Source: Ignisphaera aggregans DSM 17230
Lineage (GTDB): Archaea; Thermoproteota; Thermoprotei_A; Sulfolobales; Ignisphaeraceae
DNA: 64,000 nt
Reading direction: 5' to 3'
Assembly: GCA_000145985.1 (NCBI GenBank)
Contig: CP002098.1
Location: 1,344,501-1,408,500 of the forward strand
Part shown: in pieces, positions 54,217-63,882 of the stretch
How the letters are laid out: the number at the start of each line of letters is the position of its first letter
How positions within the stretch are numbered: the first letter of the stretch is position 1
The notes under the pieces: generated by a model
What the model was told of the DNA's origin: nothing
Seen by the model: only the letters and a program-made list of their open reading frames with translations
The model's database searches: none
Translations under genes and position numbers: made by a program

Positions 54217-54934
54217 GAAACCAGCTCTAATAATAGATGGAAGGAGGCATGATGGTAGAAGACCTGAAGACTTAAGACCAATAAGGATGGAGGTAGGAGT
54301 ACTTAAAAACGCAGATGGATCTGCTATTGTTGAAATAGGAAAGACAGTAGTATTAGCAGCTGTATATGGTCCAAGAGAGGTAGTGCCTAGACATGAGGAA
54401 ATAGTAGATAGAGCTGTTATAAGATGTAGATACAGAATGTTATCGTTTTCAACCCTAGGAGAAAGAAAAAGTCCTGCACCAAGTCGAAGGGAAATAGAGT
54501 TATCAAAAGTTATAAGAGAAGCTCTAGAACCCGCCATAATAAGTAGTATGTATCCTAGAACAGCAATAGATATTTTTGTAGAGGTTATAAATGCTAATGG
54601 GGGTACAAGAACGGCAGGAATAACTGCAGCTTCTTTAGCTCTCGCCGATGCTGGTATTCCTTTGGCAGATCTTGTAGCTGCTGTAGCTGTTGGAAAAATT
54701 GATGGTGTCATAGTTCTAGATCTAGATGAATTAGAGGATATGTATGGTGAAGCTGATATGCCTATAGCAGCAATGCCTTCATTAAATAGAATAACAATGT
54801 TACAACTTAATGGTGTATTAACTAAGGAAGAATTCAAAGCTGCACTAAAACTAGGATTACAAGGAATTAAACAGATATATGAGTTACAGAAAGAAACATT
54901 AAGGAGAAAATATGTTGAAGTAGAAACAGAGTAA
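54206..54934 (+). CDS. rrp41: Exosome catalytic subunit Rrp41
   Basis: RNase PH-fold 3'-5' phosphorolytic subunit. [31 protein letters not shown], the phosphate-site region [19 protein letters not shown], and the active-site Asp cluster in [22 protein letters not shown]. 242 aa. Forms the hexameric ring with Rrp42, encoded 13 bp downstream. Confidence 0.98.
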   Translation: MKSEKPALIIDGRRHDGRRPEDLRPIRMEVGVLKNADGSAIVEIGKTVVLAAVYGPREVVPRHEEIVDRAVIRCRYRMLSFSTLGERKSPAPSRREIELSKVIREALEPAIISSMYPRTAIDIFVEVINANGGTRTAGITAASLALADAGIPLADLVAAVAVGKIDGVIVLDLDELEDMYGEADMPIAAMPSLNRITMLQLNGVLTKEEFKAALKLGLQGIKQIYELQKETLRRKYVEVETE

Positions 54935-54947
54935 GTGGTGGATATAT

Positions 54948-55808
54948 ATGTCGTCAACGCAAGAACAACCAATAATACCAAAGATTAAGTATAATGCTAT
55001 CCTAGGGATACTAAATAAAGGATTCCATGTTGATAGAAGACCATTAACAAGTTATAGATCTTTTGAAGTAAAATTTAATATAGCTCCAAATGCAGATTCA
55101 TCAGTATTATTTAAGCTAGGCAATACACAGATACTTGCTGGAGTAAAACTTGAAGTAGGACAGCCTTTTCCTGATTCTCCTAATGAAGGTATTCTAATTG
55201 TTAATGCTGAATATCTACCTGCAGCATCACCAACATTTGAGCCAGGTCCACCAGATGAAAATGCAATTGAGCTTGCACGAGTTATAGATAGAGGTCTTAG
55301 GGAGGCAAAGGTTATAGCATTAGATAAACTTGTAATAGTCCCAGGCAAAAGGGTATGGATAGTATGGCTAGATATTTATATTCTTGACCATGATGGAAAT
55401 CTTATTGATGCATCAGCAATGGCATCAATGTTGGCTTTAGCAACAACATTTATTCCATACTACGAGGTAGATCCACTTACATCAAATGTTAAGATTGATA
55501 GAACTAGGAAGCTGCAAAGACTACCATTGAATAGATATGTAGTTTCAGTAACCGTTAATAAAATTGGAGATTTATTGGTAATAGATCCAACAGGTGAAGA
55601 AGAGGCTATAGCTTCATCAAAGCTAGCTATATCGATTAGTGAGGAGGGTAATATTGTAGGGATACAGAAGATGGGAATAGGGTATGTTACTGAAGATGAT
55701 ATAAATAAAGCTATAGATATAGCTTTAAGCATTGGAATAGATAATATTGAAAAATTGAAAAAAATCATAAACCAGTGGGAGCAAACCTTTTTAAGTGCCA
55801 CACAGTAA
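54948..55808 (+). CDS. rrp42: Exosome subunit Rrp42
   Basis: Non-catalytic RNase PH-fold ring subunit. GFHVDRRPLTSYRSFEVKF near residue 25, VLFKLGNTQILAGVKLEVG, and ELARVIDRGLREAKVIALDKL. It lacks the Rrp41 catalytic Asp motif, as expected. 286 aa, with a GGTGGATATAT ribosome site before ATG. Confidence 0.97.
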   Translation: MSSTQEQPIIPKIKYNAILGILNKGFHVDRRPLTSYRSFEVKFNIAPNADSSVLFKLGNTQILAGVKLEVGQPFPDSPNEGILIVNAEYLPAASPTFEPGPPDENAIELARVIDRGLREAKVIALDKLVIVPGKRVWIVWLDIYILDHDGNLIDASAMASMLALATTFIPYYEVDPLTSNVKIDRTRKLQRLPLNRYVVSVTVNKIGDLLVIDPTGEEEAIASSKLAISISEEGNIVGIQKMGIGYVTEDDINKAIDIALSIGIDNIEKLKKIINQWEQTFLSATQ

Positions 55809-55835
55809 TTACTAAATCAATAGGATGGTGATATC

Positions 55836-56066
55836 ATGCCAAGAACAAAAGTTGTAGGTATTGCAGGAAGATTTGGTGCACGTTATGGTTCAAGTATTAG
55901 AAAGAAATGGAAGGAAATAATGGAGAGAAGATATGCGGAATATACATGTCCATATTGTGGTAATACTACAATAATTAAGCGAATAGCATTTGGAATATGG
56001 AAATGCCCGAAATGTAATACTATTTGGGCTGGTGCAGCATATACTCCATGGACTATTAAGAAATAG
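55836..56066 (+). CDS. rpl37ae: Ribosomal protein L37Ae
   Basis: Zinc-ribbon protein of the large ribosomal subunit (eL43). GRFGARYGSSIRKKWKEI at the N-terminus, then CPYCGN and CPKCNT as the C2-C2 zinc site, then WAGAAYTPWT. 76 aa is full length. It follows Rrp42 by 27 bp. Confidence 0.97.
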   Translation: MPRTKVVGIAGRFGARYGSSIRKKWKEIMERRYAEYTCPYCGNTTIIKRIAFGIWKCPKCNTIWAGAAYTPWTIKK

Positions 56067-56083
56067 TTTAGGGAAAGGATTAT

Positions 56084-56641
56084 TTGATTAAATTTCTTGT
56101 TACTACTTCACATAGACCTACTAGAAATACACGAAGATTTACAAAATTTATCTCTATGATTTTACCAAATTTTATAAGAGTAAATAGGGGTAAATTAACC
56201 CTATCTATGTTAGCTTTACAAGCAATAGACATGAATATAGATAGGGTTGTAATAATCAGGAATAGAAAAGGAAATCCAGGCTATATAGACATATATAATG
56301 TTGATTATCTGAATAATAGTTTAAGGCTGTTATGCACACTTAAGATATGTGGTTATAGTTTATCTACAACTATTAGAGGTGGATTAGCTAAGAAGCGAAC
56401 TTTTAATGGTATAGTTCTAAATCTAGATATTGAAGAAGACCTAGATAAAAGTGAGATGAATGAAGCTTTAGAGTGTCTAGTTCATTTGTTTCCTTTGACT
56501 ATACAAAGACCTTCTGATAATATGTGTAAACAGGATAATTATTTGTTTGTTAATATTAGGAAAAATGTGGAGAATAGAATATATGAAGTTAAATTTCAGG
56601 ATTGTGCAAGGTTATTGGGGATACTAAGAATATGTACATAG
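56084..56641 (+). CDS. Brix domain protein (Imp4-like)
   Basis: Archaeal Brix/Imp4-type protein implicated in rRNA processing. FLVTTSHRPTRNTRRFTKFISMILP at the N-terminus, RGKLTLSMLALQAIDMNIDRVVIIRNRKGNPG and VNIRKNVENRIYEVKFQDCAR fit a shortened Brix fold. 185 aa. TTG start. It overlaps pcc1 by 10 bp. Confidence 0.85.
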   Translation: MIKFLVTTSHRPTRNTRRFTKFISMILPNFIRVNRGKLTLSMLALQAIDMNIDRVVIIRNRKGNPGYIDIYNVDYLNNSLRLLCTLKICGYSLSTTIRGGLAKKRTFNGIVLNLDIEEDLDKSEMNEALECLVHLFPLTIQRPSDNMCKQDNYLFVNIRKNVENRIYEVKFQDCARLLGILRICT

Positions 56642-56904
56642 ATAAAAGATTTAGAGCTTCAATAAATCTATGTGAGGAAAATGAAGAATACATAAAGGTT
56701 ATAGAGGGAAGTCTATATGCAGAGGTTATAAATCCTGCAAATGTAGGTAAGGTTGCCCTGGGCATAGATTCTAAGAATAACTGTTTAAAGATAACTATAG
56801 AGGCCGATACGTTAAGCCATATGAGAGCATTAATAAACTCTATCCTATATTTAGTGTATGCAGTAAGGGAAACTATCTATATGGTTAAAAGCTTTAGTTC
56901 ATAG
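56632..56904 (+). CDS. pcc1: KEOPS subunit Pcc1
   Basis: Small dimerising subunit of the KEOPS tRNA t6A complex. The 90-residue product has RASINLCEENEEYIKVIEGSL, and the end LKITIEADTLSHMRALINSILYLVYAVRETI is the Pcc1 pattern. ATG 56632, with GGGG upstream, is preferred over TTG 56602, which adds a stretch unlike the family. Its place between Brix and prefoldin is conserved in crenarchaea. Confidence 0.88.
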   Translation: MYIDKRFRASINLCEENEEYIKVIEGSLYAEVINPANVGKVALGIDSKNNCLKITIEADTLSHMRALINSILYLVYAVRETIYMVKSFSS

Positions 56905-56951
56905 ATACTTAATAAGTCTTTTATTAAAAGAATTTAGTAGAGGTTAGAACT

Positions 56952-57311
56952 ATGGCTGAAACACTTCCACCTGAAATCCAACAACAGGTTGTAAAGTATC
57001 AGCAACTTCAAACACAATTAAATCAAGTGTTATCTGAGAAAAGCATTATAGAACAGGAGCTTAGGGAAATAAATAGAGCATTAGATATATTAAAGAATGT
57101 TCCAGACGATGCTGATATATATAGGAGTGCGGGCCATCTATTAGTTAAGATAAATAAGAGTGATGCTGAAAAAGAATTAACAGAGCGTAAAGAGATTCTT
57201 GAGTTAAGGTTAAAGACTTTAGGTAGACAGGAGTCATTGTTACGGCAACAACTTGCGGAAATACAATCGAAACTTAATCAGTATATAGCTTCAACATATA
57301 AACGTATGTAA
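56952..57311 (+). CDS. pfdB: Prefoldin beta subunit
   Basis: Chaperone subunit with two long coiled-coil helices around a beta hairpin: PPEIQQQVVKYQQLQTQLNQVL, hairpin DADIYRSAGHLLVKINKSDAEKEL, and a C-terminal helix rich in Leu, Gln and Arg. 119 aa. Preceded by GAGG. Handles unfolded proteins for the thermosome. Confidence 0.95.
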   Translation: MAETLPPEIQQQVVKYQQLQTQLNQVLSEKSIIEQELREINRALDILKNVPDDADIYRSAGHLLVKINKSDAEKELTERKEILELRLKTLGRQESLLRQQLAEIQSKLNQYIASTYKRM

Positions 57312-57330
57312 TAGTTTGTGGAAAATAAAT

Positions 57331-57657
57331 ATGGTTAAATTTCATAAAGCAATAGATATAGAATACATAGGGCTCGATGAAAGTTTTTTCCAGGACTACG
57401 ACTCACTACTTCTTATTGCTTCACATATCGAGGAAATTGTAAAGGAGGAACTAGAAAAAATATTAAGTCAAAGAACAAATAAATATTATCTAGTTGTAGG
57501 TGTAGAAAATAGCAATGGCTATATTACAGTATCAATAGATCTTGAAGTTGAGGCATACATATTGCCAAAAATAGATTTAGGGAATATAGTAGATAAGGTG
57601 ATAAGAAATGTCTTCGATAGACTCAAGATATTTCTGTCTAGATACAGAAAGGGTTAA
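57331..57657 (+). CDS. DUF3194 protein
   Basis: Small conserved archaeal protein found directly after prefoldin beta. LIASHIEEIVKEELEKIL helix, YITVSIDLEVEAYILPKIDLG strand pair and a C-terminal IVDKVIRNVFDRL helix. ATG 57331 with GTGG upstream is preferred over TTG 57316. The last 50 bp overlap the DHH gene, an unusually long coding overlap for this run. Function unknown. Confidence 0.75.
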   Translation: MVKFHKAIDIEYIGLDESFFQDYDSLLLIASHIEEIVKEELEKILSQRTNKYYLVVGVENSNGYITVSIDLEVEAYILPKIDLGNIVDKVIRNVFDRLKIFLSRYRKG

Positions 57658-58705
57658 GAATATAATTAGGGATTCCCATAGAATCTCAATATATACACAT
57701 AATAATGCAGATCCTGATGGTATAGCTTCTGCTTGTGCTTTTGCATATATTGCAAAGATTTTAAATAATAGAATTAATGTTAAAATTGTTATACCCGAAA
57801 GTGTTGGAATAGAAAGTAGGGATATGGTTAAAATATGTGAAGAATGTGGTATAGAGATAGACATTGTTAAAAAGATAGAAGATGAGAATACAGTTCTGGG
57901 GGATACATGTGTAATAGTTGATGTTGCATCTCTTGATCAATTAAAATTGATAAAGAATACAATTAATAAATGTAACAACATTATTTTGATAGATCATCAT
58001 AGTTATAGGGAGGAAATAGGACAAGACTTATCTAGAGAAACTATAAGTTTCATTGATAGCAAAGCTTCTTCGACATCAGAAATAGTATATAACATTGCTA
58101 GGTGTTTAGGGATATCACTTACAAAGGATATTATGGAGTTATTGATAGCAGGTATTATATGGGATACAAAGAGATTTTTAAGATCGTCAGCAAATACTTT
58201 TAAGGTTGTAGGTGAGCTAATTGAAAATGGTGCTGATTACGAACATGCGCAAGGACTAATTTCTATTTCAAAGCCCAGCTATAGTAGAATTGCAAGGATT
58301 AAATGTATCCTTAGGCATAGGGGTTATAAAATCACAATGCCTAAGGGTGAAGTTTTCATAGCAATATCAGAGATAGGTGCTTATGAATCTGACTGTGCAT
58401 CAACCTTAATAACATTGGGATACGATATAGCACTTGTTGCTACAGAGGATGAATCACTAAATGTTTATAGAGTTGTATATAGGGCTAGAGATGAGGTTGT
58501 AGATAACATGGGGATAGATGTTTATACGACCATATTAAAAAGATTAATATCGACATTTGGAGGTAGTGGTGGTGGTCATAAGGGTGCTGGTGCAGCAATT
58601 TTAAGGACAAATTCTATGTCATTGATATTAAAGGAAGTAATTCGAATATTAAAGGAGATATCAGGTAATAGAGTTGTTGAGTTAGAAGAAGAGAGAGTGA
58701 GTTGA
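57608..58705 (+). CDS. DHH-family phosphoesterase
   Basis: DHH/DHHA1 phosphoesterase related to RecJ and NrnA nucleases. YTHNNADPDGIASA at residues 29-42, VIVDVASLDQL, LIDHHSYREE (DHH) near 127, and a C-terminal DHHA1 with FGGSGGGHKGAGAA. 365 aa. ATG 57608 has GGTGAT upstream. Linked with the exosome run, it may degrade short RNA or work with GINS as archaeal RecJ proteins do; both are inference. Confidence 0.88.
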   Translation: MSSIDSRYFCLDTERVKNIIRDSHRISIYTHNNADPDGIASACAFAYIAKILNNRINVKIVIPESVGIESRDMVKICEECGIEIDIVKKIEDENTVLGDTCVIVDVASLDQLKLIKNTINKCNNIILIDHHSYREEIGQDLSRETISFIDSKASSTSEIVYNIARCLGISLTKDIMELLIAGIIWDTKRFLRSSANTFKVVGELIENGADYEHAQGLISISKPSYSRIARIKCILRHRGYKITMPKGEVFIAISEIGAYESDCASTLITLGYDIALVATEDESLNVYRVVYRARDEVVDNMGIDVYTTILKRLISTFGGSGGGHKGAGAAILRTNSMSLILKEVIRILKEISGNRVVELEEERVS

Positions 58706-58710
58706 TTTAG

Positions 58711-59430
58711 ATGGTAATAGTATATGTAGATGAGAGGGAGAGGAACTCCAGGGTTCCACAGATATTATCTTCCAGGGGTATAACAACTATATTCAAGATG
58801 TTGGATGTAGGTGACTATATAATATCAGAAAAGACAGGTATTGAACGTAAAACTGCAGAGGATTTCATAAAATCTTTACTCGATGGAAGGCTTTTTGATC
58901 AAGCGAGTAGGTTGCAGGAAACATTTGAAAAGCCGATAATTATAATTGAAGGAAATATATTTAAAGCTGATTTAGGTAAAATGAGAAGAAGTTCTATTAC
59001 CGGTGCACTAGTAACTTTGACAATAGATATGAATATAGTGGTTATTCAGACAAGGAATGAATTTGAGACTGCAGAGATTATAAGGCAGATAGCACTTCAT
59101 GATCAACAGAAGAAGAAGGTATCTACAATAGTTAGACCGTCTAAACCAAGATTAAGTACTGTTGAGGAGTGGCAGATTTATATACTTCAGTGTTTTCCAA
59201 ATATTGGACCAAAGATAGCTCTTAGAATATTAGAGGAGTTAGGTTCTATTCATAGATTTTGTAATGCTTCTCTCAGTGAATTAATGAGGATCGAGGGATT
59301 AGGAGAGAAGAAAGCTAGCGAAATTTATCAGATAATTCATGCATTGTATAAGGATAGAAAAGAGAAATCCACATCTAAGACTATTGTTGACTACATGAAA
59401 AACGAAAATGAAGATGCTAATGATCACTAA
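58711..59430 (+). CDS. xpf: XPF-type structure-specific endonuclease (short crenarchaeal form)
   Basis: Cuts branched DNA, working with PCNA. VYVDERERNSRVPQIL with the acidic residue, LDVGDYIISEKTGIERKTAEDF with the catalytic GDxxxERK-x3-D motif, and a C-terminal tandem helix-hairpin-helix (FPNIGPKIALRILEE, IEGLGEKKASEIYQI). 239 aa, without the helicase domain of euryarchaeal Hef. A PCNA box is not obvious at the C-terminus. Confidence 0.93.
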   Translation: MVIVYVDERERNSRVPQILSSRGITTIFKMLDVGDYIISEKTGIERKTAEDFIKSLLDGRLFDQASRLQETFEKPIIIIEGNIFKADLGKMRRSSITGALVTLTIDMNIVVIQTRNEFETAEIIRQIALHDQQKKKVSTIVRPSKPRLSTVEEWQIYILQCFPNIGPKIALRILEELGSIHRFCNASLSELMRIEGLGEKKASEIYQIIHALYKDRKEKSTSKTIVDYMKNENEDANDH

Positions 59431-59477
59431 AATTAATAAGCTTAGAAGTAGAAGGGTTAGACCAAAGGTTTTAGAGA

Positions 59478-61694
59478 ATGAGATATGTAAAGACTGTAGA
59501 CCAAATACTAAGAATTATGAATAACATAGAGCAGATAAGGAACGTTGGGATAATAGCTCATGTAGATCATGGAAAAACTACTACAACTGATAGCCTACTT
59601 GCTGCAGCAGGAATAATATCGCCTAGATTGGCAGGACAAGTTCTAGCTATGGATTTCCTAGACGTTGAGCAAAGAAGACAAATGACAGTCAAAGCAGCTA
59701 ATATAAGCCTGTATCACGAATATGAAGGAAAACCCTATGTCATCAATCTTGTTGATACTCCAGGACATGTAGATTTTACAGGTAAGGTTACTAGAAGTCT
59801 TAGAATGATAGATGGTGCTATAGTTGTAGTAGATGCTGTTGAAGGTGTAATGACCCAGACTGAAACTGTTCTAAGACAAGCTCTTGAGGAAAGAGTAAGA
59901 CCATTGCTATTTATAAATAAGATAGATAGATTGATAAAAGAATTAAGATTAAAACCTGATGAAATTAAACAGCGTTTTATTGAGATTATTAAGGAAGTAA
60001 ATAATCTTATAGAGACTTATGCAGATCCAGAATTTAAGAAGAAATGGATTTTAGATCCATCCCAAGGTATGGTAGCCTTTGGAAGTGCAAAAGATGCTAT
60101 TGGAATAACTGTTCCTATGAGTCGTAAGAAAGGTATAAAGATAGATGATATTATAGAAGCTTATTCTAGTGGAGATAAAGAAGCAATAGAAGAACTTAAA
60201 AAGAAAATACCATTACATGAAGCTCTTTTAGATATGGTAGTAAGATTTGTACCTAATCCAAAAGAAGCACAGATGTATAGAATACCAAAAATATGGAAAG
60301 GAGACATATCAACAGATTTAGGAAAAGCTCTAATGGAGGTAGATCCCGATGGACCATTAGTATTCTTTGTCTGTGACATGAGATGGGATCCTCATGCAGG
60401 GTTTGTAGCTACAGGTAGGATATTCTCTGGAACTCTCTATAGCGGTCAAGAAGTATATTTAGTTAATTCTAAAGCTGTTCAAAAAGTTCTTCAAGTAGGA
60501 CTCTACATGGGACCTTATAGAGAGGTTGTAGATAGAATACCAGCAGGTAATATAGCTGCAGTCCTCGGACCAGATCTTGCTAGATCTGGTGAAACTATTG
60601 TTGATCTAAAGATAAAGGATGTTATAGTACCTTTTGAGAGAATGAGATATATATCAGAGCCTGTAGTTACAATGGCAATAGAGCCTAAGAAGACAACAGA
60701 TTTGACAAAACTTATGGATGCTCTAAAGAAGATGAGTATAGAAGATCCAAATCTTATTGTAAAAATAAATGAAGAAACTGGAGAATACCTAGTATCGGGT
60801 ATGGGACACCTACATCTTGAAATAGTATTAACATTACTTAAGGAGAGATTTGGTCTCGAAGTAGAGACCTCCCCACCAACTGTAGTATATAGAGAGACCG
60901 CTAGGGATAGGAGTCAGATATTTGAAGGAAAATCACCCAATAAGCACAACAGGCTCTATATAAGTATAGAGCCTATGAATGAAGATACTATAAGACTAAT
61001 TCAACAAGGAATAGTAACAGAGGATATGGATCCCCATAAACGAGCTAAGATACTTAGGGATGAAGCTGGCTGGGATTACGATGAAGCGAGAAGAATCTGG
61101 GCTATAGATGAAAACATAAATGTATTTATAGATAAGACATCAGGTATACAATATCTTAGAGAAGTACGAGATACAATAATTCAAGGATTCAGACTTGCAA
61201 TGCGTGAGGGTCCATTAGCTGCTGAGCCCGTTAGAGGATTAAAGGTAATTCTTCATGATGCTGTTATCCATGAAGATCCTGCTCACAGAGGACCTGCACA
61301 AATATACCCTGCTGTAAGGAATCCAATCTTTGCAGCTATACTAACTGCAAGACCTACACTTCTTGAGCCTATACAAAAACTAGAAATAAAGTTCCCAATG
61401 GATTATTTAGGACCTATATCTTCAGTTATTACAAAGAGAAGAGGCAGAATATTAAATGTTGTTCATATGGTTGGCAATCTAGTTAAAATGTTAGCAGAAG
61501 TACCTGTAGCAGAATCTATAGATTTAGCCAATGAGCTTAGAGGTGCAAGTGCAGGTAAAGCTTTCTGGGGAACAGAATTTAGTCGATGGGCACCTGTACC
61601 AGATTCAATGTTATTAGATATTGTTAAGAAAATTAGACAAAGGAAGGGACTTAAACCAGAGCCTCCAAGACCTGAGGACTTTCTATCGCCATAA
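59478..61694 (+). CDS. fusA: Translation elongation factor aEF-2
   Basis: GTPase that moves the ribosome. G1 [15 protein letters not shown] near residue 28, switch [27 protein letters not shown], and domain [19 protein letters not shown], where the His before RG is the diphthamide residue. 738 aa. Last gene of the long co-directional run, 47 bp after xpf; upstream SBDS is a known functional partner. Confidence 0.98.
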   Translation: MRYVKTVDQILRIMNNIEQIRNVGIIAHVDHGKTTTTDSLLAAAGIISPRLAGQVLAMDFLDVEQRRQMTVKAANISLYHEYEGKPYVINLVDTPGHVDFTGKVTRSLRMIDGAIVVVDAVEGVMTQTETVLRQALEERVRPLLFINKIDRLIKELRLKPDEIKQRFIEIIKEVNNLIETYADPEFKKKWILDPSQGMVAFGSAKDAIGITVPMSRKKGIKIDDIIEAYSSGDKEAIEELKKKIPLHEALLDMVVRFVPNPKEAQMYRIPKIWKGDISTDLGKALMEVDPDGPLVFFVCDMRWDPHAGFVATGRIFSGTLYSGQEVYLVNSKAVQKVLQVGLYMGPYREVVDRIPAGNIAAVLGPDLARSGETIVDLKIKDVIVPFERMRYISEPVVTMAIEPKKTTDLTKLMDALKKMSIEDPNLIVKINEETGEYLVSGMGHLHLEIVLTLLKERFGLEVETSPPTVVYRETARDRSQIFEGKSPNKHNRLYISIEPMNEDTIRLIQQGIVTEDMDPHKRAKILRDEAGWDYDEARRIWAIDENINVFIDKTSGIQYLREVRDTIIQGFRLAMREGPLAAEPVRGLKVILHDAVIHEDPAHRGPAQIYPAVRNPIFAAILTARPTLLEPIQKLEIKFPMDYLGPISSVITKRRGRILNVVHMVGNLVKMLAEVPVAESIDLANELRGASAGKAFWGTEFSRWAPVPDSMLLDIVKKIRQRKGLKPEPPRPEDFLSP

Positions 61695-61769
61695 AGATCT
61701 ATTAGTCGAAAATATATTTTTATTTACTGTAATCTCTATTAATACTTGATAAATTATTGGTTTAATCCT

Positions 61770-62918
61770 ATGTCAAGATCTTTTGATAAAATTTTTAGAC
61801 AGAATACACCTTTAGTACAAACAATAATTAGTAAAATCAGGAATGTTACAGAAGATCTTATTAGCAAAGGTCTACGAAATATCAAAATAATGACATTCTG
61901 TGGAACCCATGAATGGACTACAGTATATTATGGTATTAGATCATTACTACCAAAAAATATAGAACTTGTTGCTGGACCTGGTTGCCCCGTATGTATAACC
62001 CCTAGCGAGGTTATTGAGAACGCCATCAGACTTGCTATGGAGGGAATAAGGATTTATACCTATGGTGATGCTTATAGAGTTCCAATATTAAAGCGAGGCT
62101 TGCCAAGAAGTTTAATGGAGGCAGAAAGCTTTGGAGGTAATGTAAAGAGTGTCTATAGTTTTCTTGATGCTATAAAGGATTCTCGTCTATATGGAAAAGA
62201 ATCGGTCTTTCTTGGTATAGGATTTGAGACTACAGCTCCCGCCTATGCCATTCCATTTGCCCATAATATTGTTCCTAAAAATCTTTCTTTTCTAAGTTCA
62301 CTAAGACTTACTCCACCGATTATGAGATATACCTTAGATTTATATATGAAGAAAGGAATAAAGAGTATTGATGGAGTTATAGCCCCGGGGCATGTATCAA
62401 CAATTATAGGAGCTGAAAGTTGGGAGTTTCTTCCAAGAGAATTTAGTATACCAACTGTTGTTGCAGGCTTTGAGCCTTTAGATGTTTTATTAGCTATAGT
62501 GGAAATCCTTAGAATGATAAATGAAAATAGACCTGGGATTATAATAGAATATAGAAGAGCTGTGACCTGGCATGGCAATTTACAGGCTAAAAAGGTGATA
62601 TATGAAGTATTTAGTATTATTGATGCCGGATGGCGTGGAATAGGTTTTGTACCTAGAAGTGGCTTAGATCTTCAACAAAAATATAGAAATTATAATGCTT
62701 ATGAAATTTATGGACTTAGTAATCATGGTAATAACCATGATGATTTACCACCACTATGTAAATGCAGCGAAGTTGTTCTAGGGATTTTAAAACCAATTGA
62801 TTGTCCACTCTTTATGAAGGTATGCACTCCTGAAAGGCCTTATGGACCATGTATGGTTTCAGAGGAGGGTACGTGTCTAATATGGGCTAAATATGGAGGA
62901 TTTGGAGAAGTTATATAG
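61770..62918 (+). CDS. hypD: Hydrogenase maturation protein HypD
   Basis: Fe-S scaffold for the Fe(CN)2CO group of NiFe hydrogenases. IMTFCGTHEWT, VAGPGCPVCITP, TYGDAYRVP, GIGFETTAPAYA, and the C-terminal cysteine cluster CKCSE...CPLFMKVCTPERPYGPC. ATG 61770 gives the usual distance to the first Cys motif; TTG 61746 would add eight residues. No other hyp or hydrogenase gene is in the window. Confidence 0.92.
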   Translation: MSRSFDKIFRQNTPLVQTIISKIRNVTEDLISKGLRNIKIMTFCGTHEWTTVYYGIRSLLPKNIELVAGPGCPVCITPSEVIENAIRLAMEGIRIYTYGDAYRVPILKRGLPRSLMEAESFGGNVKSVYSFLDAIKDSRLYGKESVFLGIGFETTAPAYAIPFAHNIVPKNLSFLSSLRLTPPIMRYTLDLYMKKGIKSIDGVIAPGHVSTIIGAESWEFLPREFSIPTVVAGFEPLDVLLAIVEILRMINENRPGIIIEYRRAVTWHGNLQAKKVIYEVFSIIDAGWRGIGFVPRSGLDLQQKYRNYNAYEIYGLSNHGNNHDDLPPLCKCSEVVLGILKPIDCPLFMKVCTPERPYGPCMVSEEGTCLIWAKYGGFGEVI

Positions 62919-62926
62919 AGTAGTAG

Positions 62927-63574
62927 TTATATCTTTAGGATCCCTCTATCCTTAAGTATCTTCTCCAGTTCCTTTACAACTTCTGAAGCTTCCTTAGATG
63001 CATCAATTTCTATTAATATTCCTTTTGCTCTATAATACTCTATTACAGGGCTAAAGGTCTGTTTATATATCTCAAATCTCTTCTTAACAACTTCTGGAGA
63101 ATCATCTTCGCGTCTAACGAGTTTTGATCCACAGACATCACATATCCATGGGTTTTTAGGAGGCTTCCAACGTATATGGTAGATAGCTCCACAGTTAGGG
63201 CATATAAGTCTTCCAGAAACTCTCTCTATTATAACATCTAGTGGTGCCTCAAATACTATTGCAGCATCAATTTTAGTTATATTATCTAAAGCAATAGCCT
63301 GATTGATAGTTCTTGGAAAACCATCTAATATGAATCCTTTTTCGCAATCAGGTTTCGATAGACGATGTTTAATTACTTCAATAACGATTTCATCAGGAAC
63401 CAACAAACCTCTTTCAACATAGTACTTCACTTTTTGACCTAGTTCTGATCCTTTAGCAATTTCCTCTCTAAATATATCTCCTGTTGATATATGTGGTATA
63501 CCATATTTTTGATTGAGTATTTTAGCATATGTACCCTTCCCAATACCTGGAGGACCTATGAAGACGATTCTCAT
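62927..63574 (-). CDS. adk: Adenylate kinase with zinc LID
   Basis: Balances AMP, ADP and ATP. Walker A FIGPPGIGKGTYAK at the N-terminus, HISTGDIFREEI, ILDGFPRTINQA, and a long LID with four cysteines (CPNCG...CDVCG). This bacterial-type long form differs from the trimeric archaeal AdkA. ATG 63574 with GGTG six bases upstream is preferred over TTG 63586. Convergent with hypD. Confidence 0.95.
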   Translation of the reverse strand: MRIVFIGPPGIGKGTYAKILNQKYGIPHISTGDIFREEIAKGSELGQKVKYYVERGLLVPDEIVIEVIKHRLSKPDCEKGFILDGFPRTINQAIALDNITKIDAAIVFEAPLDVIIERVSGRLICPNCGAIYHIRWKPPKNPWICDVCGSKLVRREDDSPEVVKKRFEIYKQTFSPVIEYYRAKGILIEIDASKEASEVVKELEKILKDRGILKI

Positions 63575-63700
63575 TAACAGCACCAAACATAATCACAATA
63601 AAAACCTATTTATAACTTTAGATGATACATAGCCGAATTGCTTTTAGTCAGAAAAGTTAGAAGGTAATATTATTTTCAATAAATAGGAACTAGAACGAAA

Positions 63701-63710
63701 AACTTATTAG
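63701..63710 (+). promoter_or_regulatory. TATA box of tRNA-Lys
   Basis: AACTTATTAG, 24-33 bases before the tRNA 5' end. Confidence 0.5.
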
Positions 63711-63733
63711 TAGATCAATCTGAAATGTGAAAA

Positions 63734-63826
<93 letters not shown>

Positions 63827-63882
63827 CATATATTTCATTTAATGTTTTAGAATATCAATAATATGTTAGTGATTAAATAAAG

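Noticed and set aside
54145-54981. Long reverse-strand open frame opposite rrp4/rrp41/rrp42
   Set aside because: It mirrors well-identified exosome genes, its product has no family motif, and it has no promoter or ribosome site; an antisense shadow.
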